This document shows, piece after piece, positions 28,196 through 37,710 of a stretch of 38,906 bases of DNA; position 1 is the first letter of the stretch; each line of letters begins with the position of its first letter. This DNA is from a virus. Below the pieces are notes generated by a model. It worked only from the letters and a program-made list of their open reading frames with translations. It was not told the DNA's origin and did no database searches. Both the position numbers and the translations under genes were made by a program. The stretch lies in the IMG/VR virus record IMGVR_UViG_3300025889_000320, positions 1-38,906 of that record; one strand, 5' to 3'.

Positions 28196-31100
28196 TGGCA
28201 GTTACGGATAATACTATAAATATTAATCTTTCTAAACCACCGGGATTTGGTGCGTTTCACCCAAAAGTTGGGATAGATAGTATTTCTTTGTATCCATCTG
28301 CTGATATTGCAAAAAGCAAGCAAGATCCACATATTAATCACCCTGATGAAATATCTGTTGCAACAATAAGTCAGATTGATTTAGTCAATGCTCCGGTCCC
28401 AATGGAGGTCGTATTAGACCTCTTTGTGTTGCTGCCAATAGAGAACAATACATACCTAAGTGTGCTGTTTGATGACGAAATAACAGAATATTTACAAGTG
28501 GGTGTTGTTCAATGTATGAACAAGGATATTCATCAAAACATTAGCGCAGATTATTATAAATACTTAAACCCAGTAGATGGATTAGTGCCAAAAGAATCGA
28601 CTGATACAATTAAGAAATATACCAAGTTTGATGGAGGCAAGTTTTCTGATTATTTGCCAGATGTCGTCAAAACAGCTTTAGAAAAAGAGAATGGATCTCA
28701 AGACTTTGTTGATATTGGAATACAAACAGATCTTCCATATGAAAAGGTAACATTGGGATCTGGAAATGTTTATTACAAAATACCTTTCAAGAGAAAAATG
28801 ATGGTTCCTGCCACTGCTGGCGGCACCAATCCAGATTTTTTATCATATTATGTTTTTACATATTTTGATGTTGATAAACTTAAGGATAGTTTAGACATCG
28901 GTGGCACTGGGTATAATATTAATGTAGATCTTTCTGGTCCACTTATGAAAAACTTGACTTTTGGCACAATAGATACTGATGTTGTTATTTCCAATGGATT
29001 GTTAAACGATAAAACATATGCATACAAGTATGCCTCTACAATACCATCAGGATTGTCTCAGCTAGAAATACAAATGATAAGTTCTGCTATGGCAGACAAA
29101 GCAGGTCAGTGGTATTGGGGTCCTGCTCATCAGATGCCAAATGGATTGTGGATGACTGGCGAAAGTCATAATGCTTATAATTCTTATGGCACACAAACAA
29201 TGTCACTTCCTTTAGAAAAAGTTACTATTCCAAATGCAAAAGTAAAAGATTTTAGACAAAAAGCAGAACTAGAAAGTTTTAACTTTGACTTTAATAAAAC
29301 TTCGCAATATTTTACAAACGACCAAGCAATACTGAAGCTAGCTAATAACGGCGATGCCCTTACAAAGTTTTTGTTCTCCAAGAAAAAACCAAACTTTTTC
29401 ACAGAAATGTATATGTCTAGAGATGTGTATGGTGCAAATAGGTTTATGTTTGGTATAAATATGCCTGAAATTATTTTATCAAATAGTATGTTTGGGGATA
29501 TGCTTTTAAATCTTGCTAGTAATGATCTTTCAAAATATCAATCTATTCTAGCAGGTATTAAAATATCTTCTTTAAAGATTTTTAGAAAAAAGACAAAAAC
29601 TGCCCAAGTCATACAAAGCGATCTCACCAGAACAACATTTTCAAAACAAGATTTTGAAGAAATGATTGTGCATTCAAGTGATAACGATTCAAATAAACTT
29701 CAGCAGTTAACCTACAATCCAGCCCTAGAACAGGGAGTCGAAGACTTTTATAAGCCAGAAGTATCAGCAACAATATCTGAGTTAATATTAGAATCAGCCA
29801 ACTCAAGCACAACTCGGGCAATAAGAACATTTAGCGGAGTTGATTATTCAGTTGGAAGAAAAATGGCTGGCACATATCAATATAGGGTTGAGATAGAAAT
29901 GCAAGACCCATCCATCGAATATTTAAAAGGAAAAAGCAATAGTCTAAAAAACATACTAGAGGGCACTCAGGGTTGGGCAGAATATATGAATGATATGTCT
30001 AAGCCTTCCTATTCTAATCCCTATACAGATAGATTTACTGTGCAAGCTTTCAAGCAGTTTCTTCAAAAATATCCACAAAACTACATTGGGCTGGCAGTGC
30101 AAAAATATATTGATGTATTATATGAACTGGGCACCAAAACTACACCAGATTTAAATGATCAAAGATTAAAATATTTCAACTTTTTGTGCAGTATTTCTAG
30201 TCCAAATACTGGAAGTATTGATGGTGTAATATTGTTTTATAATCTTGTTAATGATTTAATACAGAAATTAGATAAAATAATCGCTTCTGCTTCTGGATAT
30301 GTAAAGTTAAAACAAGTATCTAGTGCAGTAGATCCTCATGTCGAGAATAATCCAAATATTGTTGCGAATACGAAGCCAAGAACATTTAAAGTGTCGCATA
30401 CGTTTAAAAACCTATATAATGCTGAAATACCATCTGGTTATGGGCTAGATTTCTTATCTCCAACATTGGGAGATAACACTGCTGGCAACTCTTTTATACC
30501 GAATGGTCTTAAGGTTTATACAATCACGGACATGCAGAACAGATTTGATTTAGAGACTGAAAAGCTTTTTAGCGATGGAGATTTGTCTATTCAGATTGGA
30601 TATGGGCAAAGTAACGAAAACGAAGGAGTGATACTGAATCCCAATGATACTAGCAATGGGTCCAAGTTTTCTTTTTTATCTCCGTCAGTTATTAATCTTC
30701 CAAGACAGCAGCCGTTCTTTTCTTTGGGAGAATCTCGCAACAATAATCCCGAGAAATACGCAGAAACATTTTTAGACATGTATGGATCTACGCAGACTAG
30801 CCCAAATGCTTTTGACATTGGTTTACGATATATTCCTCAAAGAAACACTTCAGCAAGAGAACAAGCTTCTATCGAGCTTTCAAACACGGAAAAAGAAAGA
30901 AGATATGATTTGAATAGAATATTCGCAGAAAAAGGATGCACATTGGAAATAAAAACAAGCCCACCTCTTGATGTTTCTCCCTTTAATGTCTTGTCTGGTT
31001 TTTTTGATGGAGCCAATAATCCTACTATCGACGATCTAGTTGCAGGTAATGTTGAAGAATATATTCTTGATACAAACATTAATACAAACAAAATGTTGTC

Positions 31101-32145
31101 AATGCTTTTATATATAGACGACTTTAGGCTATTGCCACCTAGCGGCAGAGAGCAAAAGAATTCCATCAATAGTCTTGATTTTTATAACCCTGTATTTGCA
31201 ACTGGTGGAAAAACATTCAAAGATGAGGCATTTGCTTATGGGTTATTGGCTGGTCTCGGCGGTGGCACAGGAGGTGAAGGACAAGTATCAGATCAGGCTC
31301 CACTAAATGCAGCCCCAAACCACATAAAGGCTCTTTTGTTAAATACAACAAATGCCTTCGTAGTAAGGGATAACATCGTAAAGACTTTTGTTGAAAAAAA
31401 TTCAGATCCATTTAAGGATGCCAATGCTTTTCCATTCATCCAACTAAACTATAAAATTATTAATAGAATAGAAGTTTTCCGTGGATTCAAATATGGAAAT
31501 CTGCAAGATCCTATTTTTACAGATATGGTTGCAGATGATGTTTTAAATACAAGCGGCAATAATCTTATTTTATGTAGACAAAAAAGATATTACAATCCAA
31601 CTTATGGTGTTGTAAAATCAAGCAATATGGATTTGCCAACTTTTGACGAATATTTCTTTTTATCAAAACAGCAAGAACTAGCACCAGCACCCGAGGCACT
31701 TCCTCCTGTTTCAACGTTGCCATCTGCTAGAAATCCTCTTACGGATGCTGTTAAAATGAGAGGAAGATTTTTTGAATCAGCAGGTCCAGACCTCGTAATG
31801 CCAGAATTTATACAATCTGGTTTACTAGAAACTCCAAAGATAGATAATGGATTAACAGACCCAGTAATGAGCAAAGGATTTTCAGATGAAGTTAAAAGAT
31901 CTACGTTAGGTAGAACTGTTGGGCAAAATATGCAGAGATTGAAAGACAGAGGTCTTGGATATCTGTTGGAAGGAATGGATTTAGGAAATAAAAATAGCAA
32001 TACAACGGCAGCAGGAAAAAATGGAATCCCAGTGCAAAAAAGTATACTAATGAAAAATGGAATGACAGACAAATCTCCTCCTATGGGTTCACAACAATCC
32101 GGCACTAATATTCCTAATCCCAGCGGCGGTGGCGGAACTTATTAA
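28195..32145 (+). CDS. Large virion structural protein of unknown function (1316 residues)
   Basis: One long frame, coupled by TAATG to the preceding gene. No enzyme motif, signal peptide or membrane segment is seen. The N-terminal 300 residues are beta-rich (MEVVLDLFVLLPIENNTYLSVLFDDEI near 65; KVTLGSGNVYYKIPFKRKMMVPA near 185). A helical stretch lies near 610-710 (FKQFLQKYPQNYIGLAVQKYIDVLYEL... LVNDLIQKLDKIIASASG). Residues about 1090-1105 contain IEVFRGFKYGNLQDP. The last 60 residues are low in complexity (Gly, Ser, Asn, Pro), ending SGGGGTY, like a flexible tail. Position among baseplate and fibre genes supports a tail-associated role. The protein family is not recognised. Confidence 0.65.
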   Translation: MAVTDNTININLSKPPGFGAFHPKVGIDSISLYPSADIAKSKQDPHINHPDEISVATISQIDLVNAPVPMEVVLDLFVLLPIENNTYLSVLFDDEITEYLQVGVVQCMNKDIHQNISADYYKYLNPVDGLVPKESTDTIKKYTKFDGGKFSDYLPDVVKTALEKENGSQDFVDIGIQTDLPYEKVTLGSGNVYYKIPFKRKMMVPATAGGTNPDFLSYYVFTYFDVDKLKDSLDIGGTGYNINVDLSGPLMKNLTFGTIDTDVVISNGLLNDKTYAYKYASTIPSGLSQLEIQMISSAMADKAGQWYWGPAHQMPNGLWMTGESHNAYNSYGTQTMSLPLEKVTIPNAKVKDFRQKAELESFNFDFNKTSQYFTNDQAILKLANNGDALTKFLFSKKKPNFFTEMYMSRDVYGANRFMFGINMPEIILSNSMFGDMLLNLASNDLSKYQSILAGIKISSLKIFRKKTKTAQVIQSDLTRTTFSKQDFEEMIVHSSDNDSNKLQQLTYNPALEQGVEDFYKPEVSATISELILESANSSTTRAIRTFSGVDYSVGRKMAGTYQYRVEIEMQDPSIEYLKGKSNSLKNILEGTQGWAEYMNDMSKPSYSNPYTDRFTVQAFKQFLQKYPQNYIGLAVQKYIDVLYELGTKTTPDLNDQRLKYFNFLCSISSPNTGSIDGVILFYNLVNDLIQKLDKIIASASGYVKLKQVSSAVDPHVENNPNIVANTKPRTFKVSHTFKNLYNAEIPSGYGLDFLSPTLGDNTAGNSFIPNGLKVYTITDMQNRFDLETEKLFSDGDLSIQIGYGQSNENEGVILNPNDTSNGSKFSFLSPSVINLPRQQPFFSLGESRNNNPEKYAETFLDMYGSTQTSPNAFDIGLRYIPQRNTSAREQASIELSNTEKERRYDLNRIFAEKGCTLEIKTSPPLDVSPFNVLSGFFDGANNPTIDDLVAGNVEEYILDTNINTNKMLSMLLYIDDFRLLPPSGREQKNSINSLDFYNPVFATGGKTFKDEAFAYGLLAGLGGGTGGEGQVSDQAPLNAAPNHIKALLLNTTNAFVVRDNIVKTFVEKNSDPFKDANAFPFIQLNYKIINRIEVFRGFKYGNLQDPIFTDMVADDVLNTSGNNLILCRQKRYYNPTYGVVKSSNMDLPTFDEYFFLSKQQELAPAPEALPPVSTLPSARNPLTDAVKMRGRFFESAGPDLVMPEFIQSGLLETPKIDNGLTDPVMSKGFSDEVKRSTLGRTVGQNMQRLKDRGLGYLLEGMDLGNKNSNTTAAGKNGIPVQKSILMKNGMTDKSPPMGSQQSGTNIPNPSGGGGTY

Positions 32146-32149
32146 GGAG
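32144..32149 (+). promoter_or_regulatory. strong ribosome binding site overlapping the preceding stop
   Basis: AAGGAG begins inside the TAA stop at 32143-32145 and stands 7 bases before the ATG at 32157. This supports that start and termination-reinitiation coupling. Confidence 0.75.
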
Positions 32150-32156
32150 TTTATAG

Positions 32157-35100
32157 ATGTCTTATCCAAATAATATGACAAAAGGTATATTAGATTCGCT
32201 TATAAAGGCATATGCAGATTCTATTTCTACCTTTAAACAACAAGAAAAAATAAACCCTTTAGATTTAGTTTTGCCGGGGATAGCAGGACCTGCTTCTTTT
32301 GTAGCATATTCTGAAAATGTCTCATCAGAATCAAGATACACGGCAGAACATTCCGTGATCACATCAAACGGTATTATATCTCAAGGATTTAACACTCAAC
32401 AATCTGGAATGTCCACAGCAGATCCAATAAGACAATCTCTTGGTTGTTTTTGGGTAATGAACCCAACCCTTGGACCAACATATGCCAAAAATGAACTAGC
32501 ATCTCAAATAGAACAAGGCTCAGATCAGGCAAACTATTTTTATGAACCACAAAAGCCAGATGACTTTGATACATCATATGATTATACATTGGAAAACGGG
32601 ACTTTTCCTGCTGGATCTGGATATGGTTATAAGTTAGGAATAGATGATGTAGCCAAAATATCAGTTGGATACAGTCACAACTCAACATATAAACCCGGAT
32701 TTTTATACAGAACTCCATCGACATATTATAAAACAGGTATTGAGTTCTTTGAGTTCACTGAACCAGAAATGTATGGACCGGGAGAAACATTTGACTTTAA
32801 AACATCGCTTTTTGATTTAGGGTTTAATCAATATATAAAAATACACTACAACTTCTCAAAAGCAGCAATGGTCGCTTCAAAGGAAGCAAACAAACTTTAT
32901 TCACCAGATCAAATAAAAAAGATTTTACCCCTCACCATCTTCTCTGGCTTAGAGCAAAAGAATGAAGGAATAAAGGTATATTATCAAAAAAACGATATTG
33001 TAGCAGAAAAGACTGTATTCTTTGGAGATACTGCATCCCCAACAAACTGGGAAGCCCCTTTTCCATTTAAACAGTATTTTTATAGCCCAAACGCAGATAC
33101 CGAGGAAAGTAAAGCACAAAATCAAAAGGTTGCAGATTCGATTATATCTAGAGCTTTTGGAGTTAATGCGCCAAATTACTACGAAGATCATTCTTTCTAC
33201 TCAAGAGCAGCAATATCTGCCGAAGTTACAAAACTATTTAGCGAAGAACTAAATCAGAATGATGCCATAGCAGATGTTGTTCCGCACTACAACTTTACAT
33301 CTCCATTTTGGGAAAAGGCAATAGCAAACTATCAACTTTTCCCGGAAGCTAGTCAATATGCAGATTTCAATAAAGAACTTGTTATTGGAAATATCTATTC
33401 TTATTGTTTCAATAAAACAGAAGAAGAAGCAATGAAGTTTCAATTTGATAAATATGGAAGAAAGCTTTTGTATTGTGGTTTGGATGTTGACCAAGATGAT
33501 GCTTTAAAATACAGCAATCTATTCTTCTTAACACCACTCGGAAAGTTTAATAAAAAGGTAGACGATACAAAGTATCAGTTCCCAATGTACAATGAAATCA
33601 CGTTCAAGTCCGAAACAATAGGGGAGCTTGGTATTTTATTGAACGAAAGCGGAATAGGATTGGAATTCTTTTCTACTCTCTTAAGTTATGTATATCAAAC
33701 AAATAAGCCAGTGGGTTCTTATTTAGAAGATGAATGGAATAGTATATTTTCTGATTGGGAAAATCTAGAATCAAAGGGCATATTAAACTCAGGAGAAATT
33801 TCTGGCGGTAAAGTGTATAGCAATAACAGATCAATAGCTACAAAGCTTAAAAGACCTTCTATTCTTGGGTTTGAACCCGAAAGTTACACTTTACAGCATG
33901 GACCTGTTGGGGATTATGATTTTGACCAATGGCTTAAAAGTTACTTAAACTATTTGGATGATCCGGATAATAACTGGAGCCCATCTAGACCTTTGTCATC
34001 TATAGAAAGAAAGACAAAGTTTTTTGCCTTAGATGATAAAAAAAATGTTGCTGATCAACTAGAAGACTTCAATCCCAAAAAGTTGTTTTCATTGGTGAAG
34101 TTCATGCCAAAGTTTCAACAGTTTGTTACGTTGAAGACTAGAGCTTTGCACGACATTTTCTCAGCAGACAAAAAAAGAAGTAAGATGGCATATTCTGAAA
34201 CTATCATGTACAGAATAGCAAAAATAGACCAAGTTACTGGAATGACAATGCAGAGCATATTTGTTCCTTTAGAACAAATGCAAGATACTATTAAATATAT
34301 CGACACGCAAGTTAGGTATGGGCGTCCATACCAGTACAGTATATTTGCAGTAAAAATGGTTATTGGAACTGAATATAAGTATAAAGGCGGAACAATAAAC
34401 GGTGATGAACTTTCTACTTTTAGATCAATAGCTGAAGACACTTCGATTCCCGGAGATGCAAATGACAAATATGGCAATTATGATTTAAATGAAGACTTTA
34501 TATCCCTTGGAACAGCCGCTGCGAATAGTGTCCCCATTTACTCTAGAAACAATATAACGCCATCTAATAATAAAGAAGATGTAGGCTTATCTGTCATCGA
34601 GGTAAAATATAGACCTTCTGTTAAAGTTATTGAGGTTCCTTATCACGAAGAAGGTTTTGTAACATTGGTTGATAATCCTCCAATGCCTCCTTTGGTAAAT
34701 ATATATCCCTTATCCGGTCAAAAAAACAAGTTGCTTATAACTTTAGAAAATCAAACTGGGGATAGAAATCTTGTGCCTATCTCTATCGGAGTAAAAAATG
34801 ATGCAAATCTTTTTGACCTCCACAGGGTAATACAAAAAAGATCCTTAAAATTACCAAATGGAGACCTGTATGATCCTACAATAAGATTTAAAGCTGATGA
34901 TGTTGCTTTATATTATGAAGTATTTAAAACAACAAAAAAGCCAACAAGTTATACAAGTTTTTCTAATTCTTTGGTTGCAACAGTGAGCATGGAACAACTC
35001 AAAGCAGGATATGAGGATTTAATAGCAACAAATAAAAAATATTATTATACTTTTAGGACTGTAGATAGGCACAGTAATATATCAAACCCAACATCTGTTT

Positions 35101-35456
35101 ACGAAGTTGAAATGGTAGAAGATTCTGGGGTTACTTATCCTATTATAAAAATAATGGATCAGTTTGAAGAACAAAAAGAATATATCTGGTCTAGATCTTT
35201 TAGAAGACATATGATGGTAGATGCGGCAGATCAACATGTCTATTTGAATGAGGAAAAAACAGGTATTGTAGATGGTGCGACAGCAATAACAGGAAAAGAC
35301 CCAGTTTTGGGAACAGCTGATAAATCTTTGTGGAATGATAAAATATTTAAGTTTAGAGTTAAGTCAAAGCAAACAGGCAAAATCATCGATTTGAATTTGC
35401 AGTTTAAAACCAGACATATTACAGATGGTAATGAAAACACAAATTTATGCGATTGA
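32157..35456 (+). CDS. Large virion structural protein with C-terminal fibronectin-III-like region (1099 residues)
   Basis: A strong AAGGAG site fixes the start. The first 650 residues are unrecognised. Residues about 680-735 (MAYSETIMYRIAKIDQVTG... IFVPLEQMQDTIKYIDTQVRYGRPYQYSIFAVKMVIGTEY) look like a conserved core; the last part (RYGRPYQYSIFAVKMVIG) has the tyrosine-rich strand of a beta sandwich. Residues about 835-990 resemble a fibronectin type III domain: PPMPPLVNIYP at the start, LYYEVFKTTKKPTSY in the middle, KKYYYTFRTVDRHSNISNPTSVYEVEMV at the end. Such domains act as spacers or weak sugar-binding modules in tail proteins. It belongs to the same tail operon as its neighbours. A tail or fibre-base role is inferred. 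Confidence 0.65.
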   Translation: MSYPNNMTKGILDSLIKAYADSISTFKQQEKINPLDLVLPGIAGPASFVAYSENVSSESRYTAEHSVITSNGIISQGFNTQQSGMSTADPIRQSLGCFWVMNPTLGPTYAKNELASQIEQGSDQANYFYEPQKPDDFDTSYDYTLENGTFPAGSGYGYKLGIDDVAKISVGYSHNSTYKPGFLYRTPSTYYKTGIEFFEFTEPEMYGPGETFDFKTSLFDLGFNQYIKIHYNFSKAAMVASKEANKLYSPDQIKKILPLTIFSGLEQKNEGIKVYYQKNDIVAEKTVFFGDTASPTNWEAPFPFKQYFYSPNADTEESKAQNQKVADSIISRAFGVNAPNYYEDHSFYSRAAISAEVTKLFSEELNQNDAIADVVPHYNFTSPFWEKAIANYQLFPEASQYADFNKELVIGNIYSYCFNKTEEEAMKFQFDKYGRKLLYCGLDVDQDDALKYSNLFFLTPLGKFNKKVDDTKYQFPMYNEITFKSETIGELGILLNESGIGLEFFSTLLSYVYQTNKPVGSYLEDEWNSIFSDWENLESKGILNSGEISGGKVYSNNRSIATKLKRPSILGFEPESYTLQHGPVGDYDFDQWLKSYLNYLDDPDNNWSPSRPLSSIERKTKFFALDDKKNVADQLEDFNPKKLFSLVKFMPKFQQFVTLKTRALHDIFSADKKRSKMAYSETIMYRIAKIDQVTGMTMQSIFVPLEQMQDTIKYIDTQVRYGRPYQYSIFAVKMVIGTEYKYKGGTINGDELSTFRSIAEDTSIPGDANDKYGNYDLNEDFISLGTAAANSVPIYSRNNITPSNNKEDVGLSVIEVKYRPSVKVIEVPYHEEGFVTLVDNPPMPPLVNIYPLSGQKNKLLITLENQTGDRNLVPISIGVKNDANLFDLHRVIQKRSLKLPNGDLYDPTIRFKADDVALYYEVFKTTKKPTSYTSFSNSLVATVSMEQLKAGYEDLIATNKKYYYTFRTVDRHSNISNPTSVYEVEMVEDSGVTYPIIKIMDQFEEQKEYIWSRSFRRHMMVDAADQHVYLNEEKTGIVDGATAITGKDPVLGTADKSLWNDKIFKFRVKSKQTGKIIDLNLQFKTRHITDGNENTNLCD

Positions 35457-35528
35457 TTTAAAATAACACACTATTTACAGTAAAGTGCTAATTATATGGC
35501 AAAATAGTTTAGTTTTAGGAGAAAACGA
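35457..35528 (+). promoter_or_regulatory. 72-base leader region with candidate late promoter and ribosome site
   Basis: The longest intergenic gap in the window. ACTATTTA at 35470-35477 is the fourth intergenic copy of the octamer, here preceded by C, with no -35 element. AGGAG at 35517-35521 stands 7 bases before the ATG at 35529. A transcript starting near 35483 would have a leader of about 45 bases. This arrangement suits separate, perhaps strong, late expression of the last three tail genes. Confidence 0.5.
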
Positions 35529-36494
35529 ATGAGCTTTTTAGATAACAGTGGAGATATTATTTTAGATGCTGTTTTAACAGATGCTGGTCGTGCAAGATTA
35601 GCGCAAGGAGATGGTTCCTTTAAGATTGTTAAATATGCATTTGGTGACGATGAGATTGATTATTCAAAATATCAAAACGCAAACTATGTTGATGGAGCAA
35701 ATGCAAGCGGATCTGCTTACTATGACATCAATATTTTAAGAACACCAGTATTGGAAGCATTCACAAACAACACTTCCACAATGAAAAGCAAACTTATTTC
35801 TATTCCCCAAACAAACTTGCTTTATTTGCCAGTTATTGAACTTTGTGATGCCGATGGCGACTTCGCTGGTGGGTCTACTGCGATGAATACAGACTCCAAT
35901 CAAGCATCTGGATCTTATGTAGTTGGAGTTGATGATGCAACCGATGATAAATTCTCTAACTTATCCAGCGAGTTTAGGGCTGGTACTTTTAAAGGATTCC
36001 AATCAACTAATTCCGATAAAAACATCGTTGTCCATCAGGGTTTGGATACAACAGCTATCTCCCCATCTTCACAACTAGATACAACCCTAGTTGAAACTCA
36101 GTTTATTGTAGAAATGGACAATAGGCTAGGATCATTAATGACCAACAATGGTCAAGTTGTTTCTTATTCGTTTTTAGATGATGATAATATTGCAACTTAT
36201 AATATTTCAAACGCAGGACAAGGAACTTCTTTTTTCGTAACAAATATTGGTACCCAAGCTTCTGTCAGCCCGATAGCAGGACCAAGAGGTGTTGGTTTTA
36301 GATTTAAAGTAAAACCAAGCATTGAGCTTCAAACTAGCACTTATCTGTTTGAAAGAATTGGAACAACTGGTGCATCATGGGGATCCCCCCAGCAATTCAC
36401 ATATAGTTTTATCGACACAGTAGTTAGAATCACTGGGGCAACAACAGGATACAGAATCGACATTCCGATTAGGTACGCTAAATATACCGCATAG
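35529..36494 (+). CDS. Virion structural protein (321 residues), paralogue of the 27161 gene product
   Basis: Start fixed by AGGAG. The N-terminal block (residues 1-50, MSFLDNSGDIILDAVLTDAG... then VKYAFGDDEIDYSKYQ) is shared with the protein encoded at 27161 and, from memory, with many marine phage structural proteins. The middle is Ser/Thr/Asn/Asp-rich with beta pattern. The last 60 residues (GFRFKVKPSIELQTSTYLFERIG... FIDTVVRITGATTGYRIDIPIRYAKYTA) look like a compact beta domain. Its own leader and good ribosome site suggest higher copy number than the giants. Likely tail-fibre base or collar-type structural part; function unproven. Confidence 0.7.
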   Translation: MSFLDNSGDIILDAVLTDAGRARLAQGDGSFKIVKYAFGDDEIDYSKYQNANYVDGANASGSAYYDINILRTPVLEAFTNNTSTMKSKLISIPQTNLLYLPVIELCDADGDFAGGSTAMNTDSNQASGSYVVGVDDATDDKFSNLSSEFRAGTFKGFQSTNSDKNIVVHQGLDTTAISPSSQLDTTLVETQFIVEMDNRLGSLMTNNGQVVSYSFLDDDNIATYNISNAGQGTSFFVTNIGTQASVSPIAGPRGVGFRFKVKPSIELQTSTYLFERIGTTGASWGSPQQFTYSFIDTVVRITGATTGYRIDIPIRYAKYTA

Positions 36495-36519
36495 CATAAT
36501 AAAATAGGCAGGATAAAAA

Positions 36520-37695
36520 ATGGCAACAACATTTAAGCAACTTTTAAATAACGATGTTACAACAACCAGAACTTTATTGCATGAGTCAATTCCATTGACA
36601 GGCTCTATTGTATCTGGAACGTATAATGAGGGCGGGACTTCCACCGAGACAAACGTAAAGAACTTCTCGCATGGGTTGTTTCAATCTGTCTATGACTATC
36701 CCTACTTGAGTTCTTCTGCCAATCACATTTTTGACATTACAGTCGGGTATTCTAATAGCTCGCCAATGTCTTCTAGCAATAACACTCAGAACTTGGATAA
36801 AATCAATATTTACAATCAAATGGCTCAAGTTCTCGTGGGTCATGATGTAAATGGAAATATTAGAGAGTTTGACTTAGATGGCAACCTAACAGGCGGAAAG
36901 AAGATACAACAAGCATTTTTCTTTAACTTTGCAAGACTTCTTCAAAAAGATGAGATTAAAAAAGGAAGTTTTGTAATGGAGTTTGGATGTCAATCCGATG
37001 CGACAGGTTCTTTTGGTGGGGATCCATTTGAAAAAAGATTCAGAGTAGGAGACTTTAGTGGATCTTCCCAGTACCTTACAAACTCACCAGCGGGTGAATA
37101 TGGCATTTTGTATGCAACTGCAAGTGATGGTACGGCAGCCGGGAACACATTGGAGCATGAAAATCTGCCAGTCGGTCTAATATATTACCAAGCAGGTATC
37201 GCAGTTGTTTCTGGGTCTATTTTTAATGTATCCGCCTCCGCCGCCTCCGCAGAGGCTCTCCCCGGCAATGGTATCTTAAAAGGAAATCTCCCCATAACAA
37301 TGCAAAGAGCAAATGCTGATAACTCGAAGGATGTGGCATCGTTTTCTGCCGATGGATCACAAAGATTTGTAACTGGATCATCCATTTCTGGATCTGCTGA
37401 TATGGTTAGAAACAGACTTTATAATGTAAGTTTCAACAATACAACGGAATTAAACTCAACCATCTACTTCTGTAGAGCAGGGCACAATGAGTTTAACTAT
37501 AGTTCCAATCCTTCTTATTTAAAACAAAGTCAGATTAGGGTAAAAGAAACAACTCTTGATCAGCCAGTGTCATATATTACGACCGTTGGCTTATATAGTG
37601 CAACAAATGAGCTGCTGGCAGTTGCAAAACTGTCCGAACCTCTTAAGAAAACACCAGAAACAGAACTCACTCTAAGAGTGAGACTGGATTACTAG
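36520..37695 (+). CDS. Virion structural protein, first of a tandem pair of 391-residue paralogues
   Basis: 391 residues, with a GCAGGA ribosome site ahead. It shares length and a clear C-terminal signature with the next gene product: residues about 345-391 (YITTVGLYSATNELLAVAKLSEPLKKTPETELTLRVRLDY) against (YISKIGIYDDDMNLIAIAKLATPVKKTEERDLTFKLKLDI). Middle segments also correspond: DEIKKGSFVMEF with DSIKKRTVELNF, VGLIYYQAGIAVVSGS with AGVVFYNEGFIALTGS, and RAGHNEFNYSSNPSYL with RSDRTENNFSHNPTFI. The N-termini differ. A GC-rich Ser-Ala repeat is encoded at 37231-37256. Probably a tail or fibre protein that duplicated. Confidence 0.7.
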   Translation: MATTFKQLLNNDVTTTRTLLHESIPLTGSIVSGTYNEGGTSTETNVKNFSHGLFQSVYDYPYLSSSANHIFDITVGYSNSSPMSSSNNTQNLDKINIYNQMAQVLVGHDVNGNIREFDLDGNLTGGKKIQQAFFFNFARLLQKDEIKKGSFVMEFGCQSDATGSFGGDPFEKRFRVGDFSGSSQYLTNSPAGEYGILYATASDGTAAGNTLEHENLPVGLIYYQAGIAVVSGSIFNVSASAASAEALPGNGILKGNLPITMQRANADNSKDVASFSADGSQRFVTGSSISGSADMVRNRLYNVSFNNTTELNSTIYFCRAGHNEFNYSSNPSYLKQSQIRVKETTLDQPVSYITTVGLYSATNELLAVAKLSEPLKKTPETELTLRVRLDY

Positions 37696-37699
37696 GAGG
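37694..37699 (+). promoter_or_regulatory. ribosome binding site supporting a GTG start
   Basis: AGGAGG, the strongest Shine-Dalgarno match in the window, overlaps the TAG stop at 37693-37695. The GTG at 37711 begins 11 bases after it, and no in-frame ATG lies nearer, so GTG is the likely start. Confidence 0.7.
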
Positions 37700-37710
37700 T
37701 ATAGTGAATT

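Noticed and set aside
33233-33240. ACTATTTA inside the 1099-residue gene as a promoter
   Set aside because: Intragenic and not near a start; about two chance copies are expected in the window.
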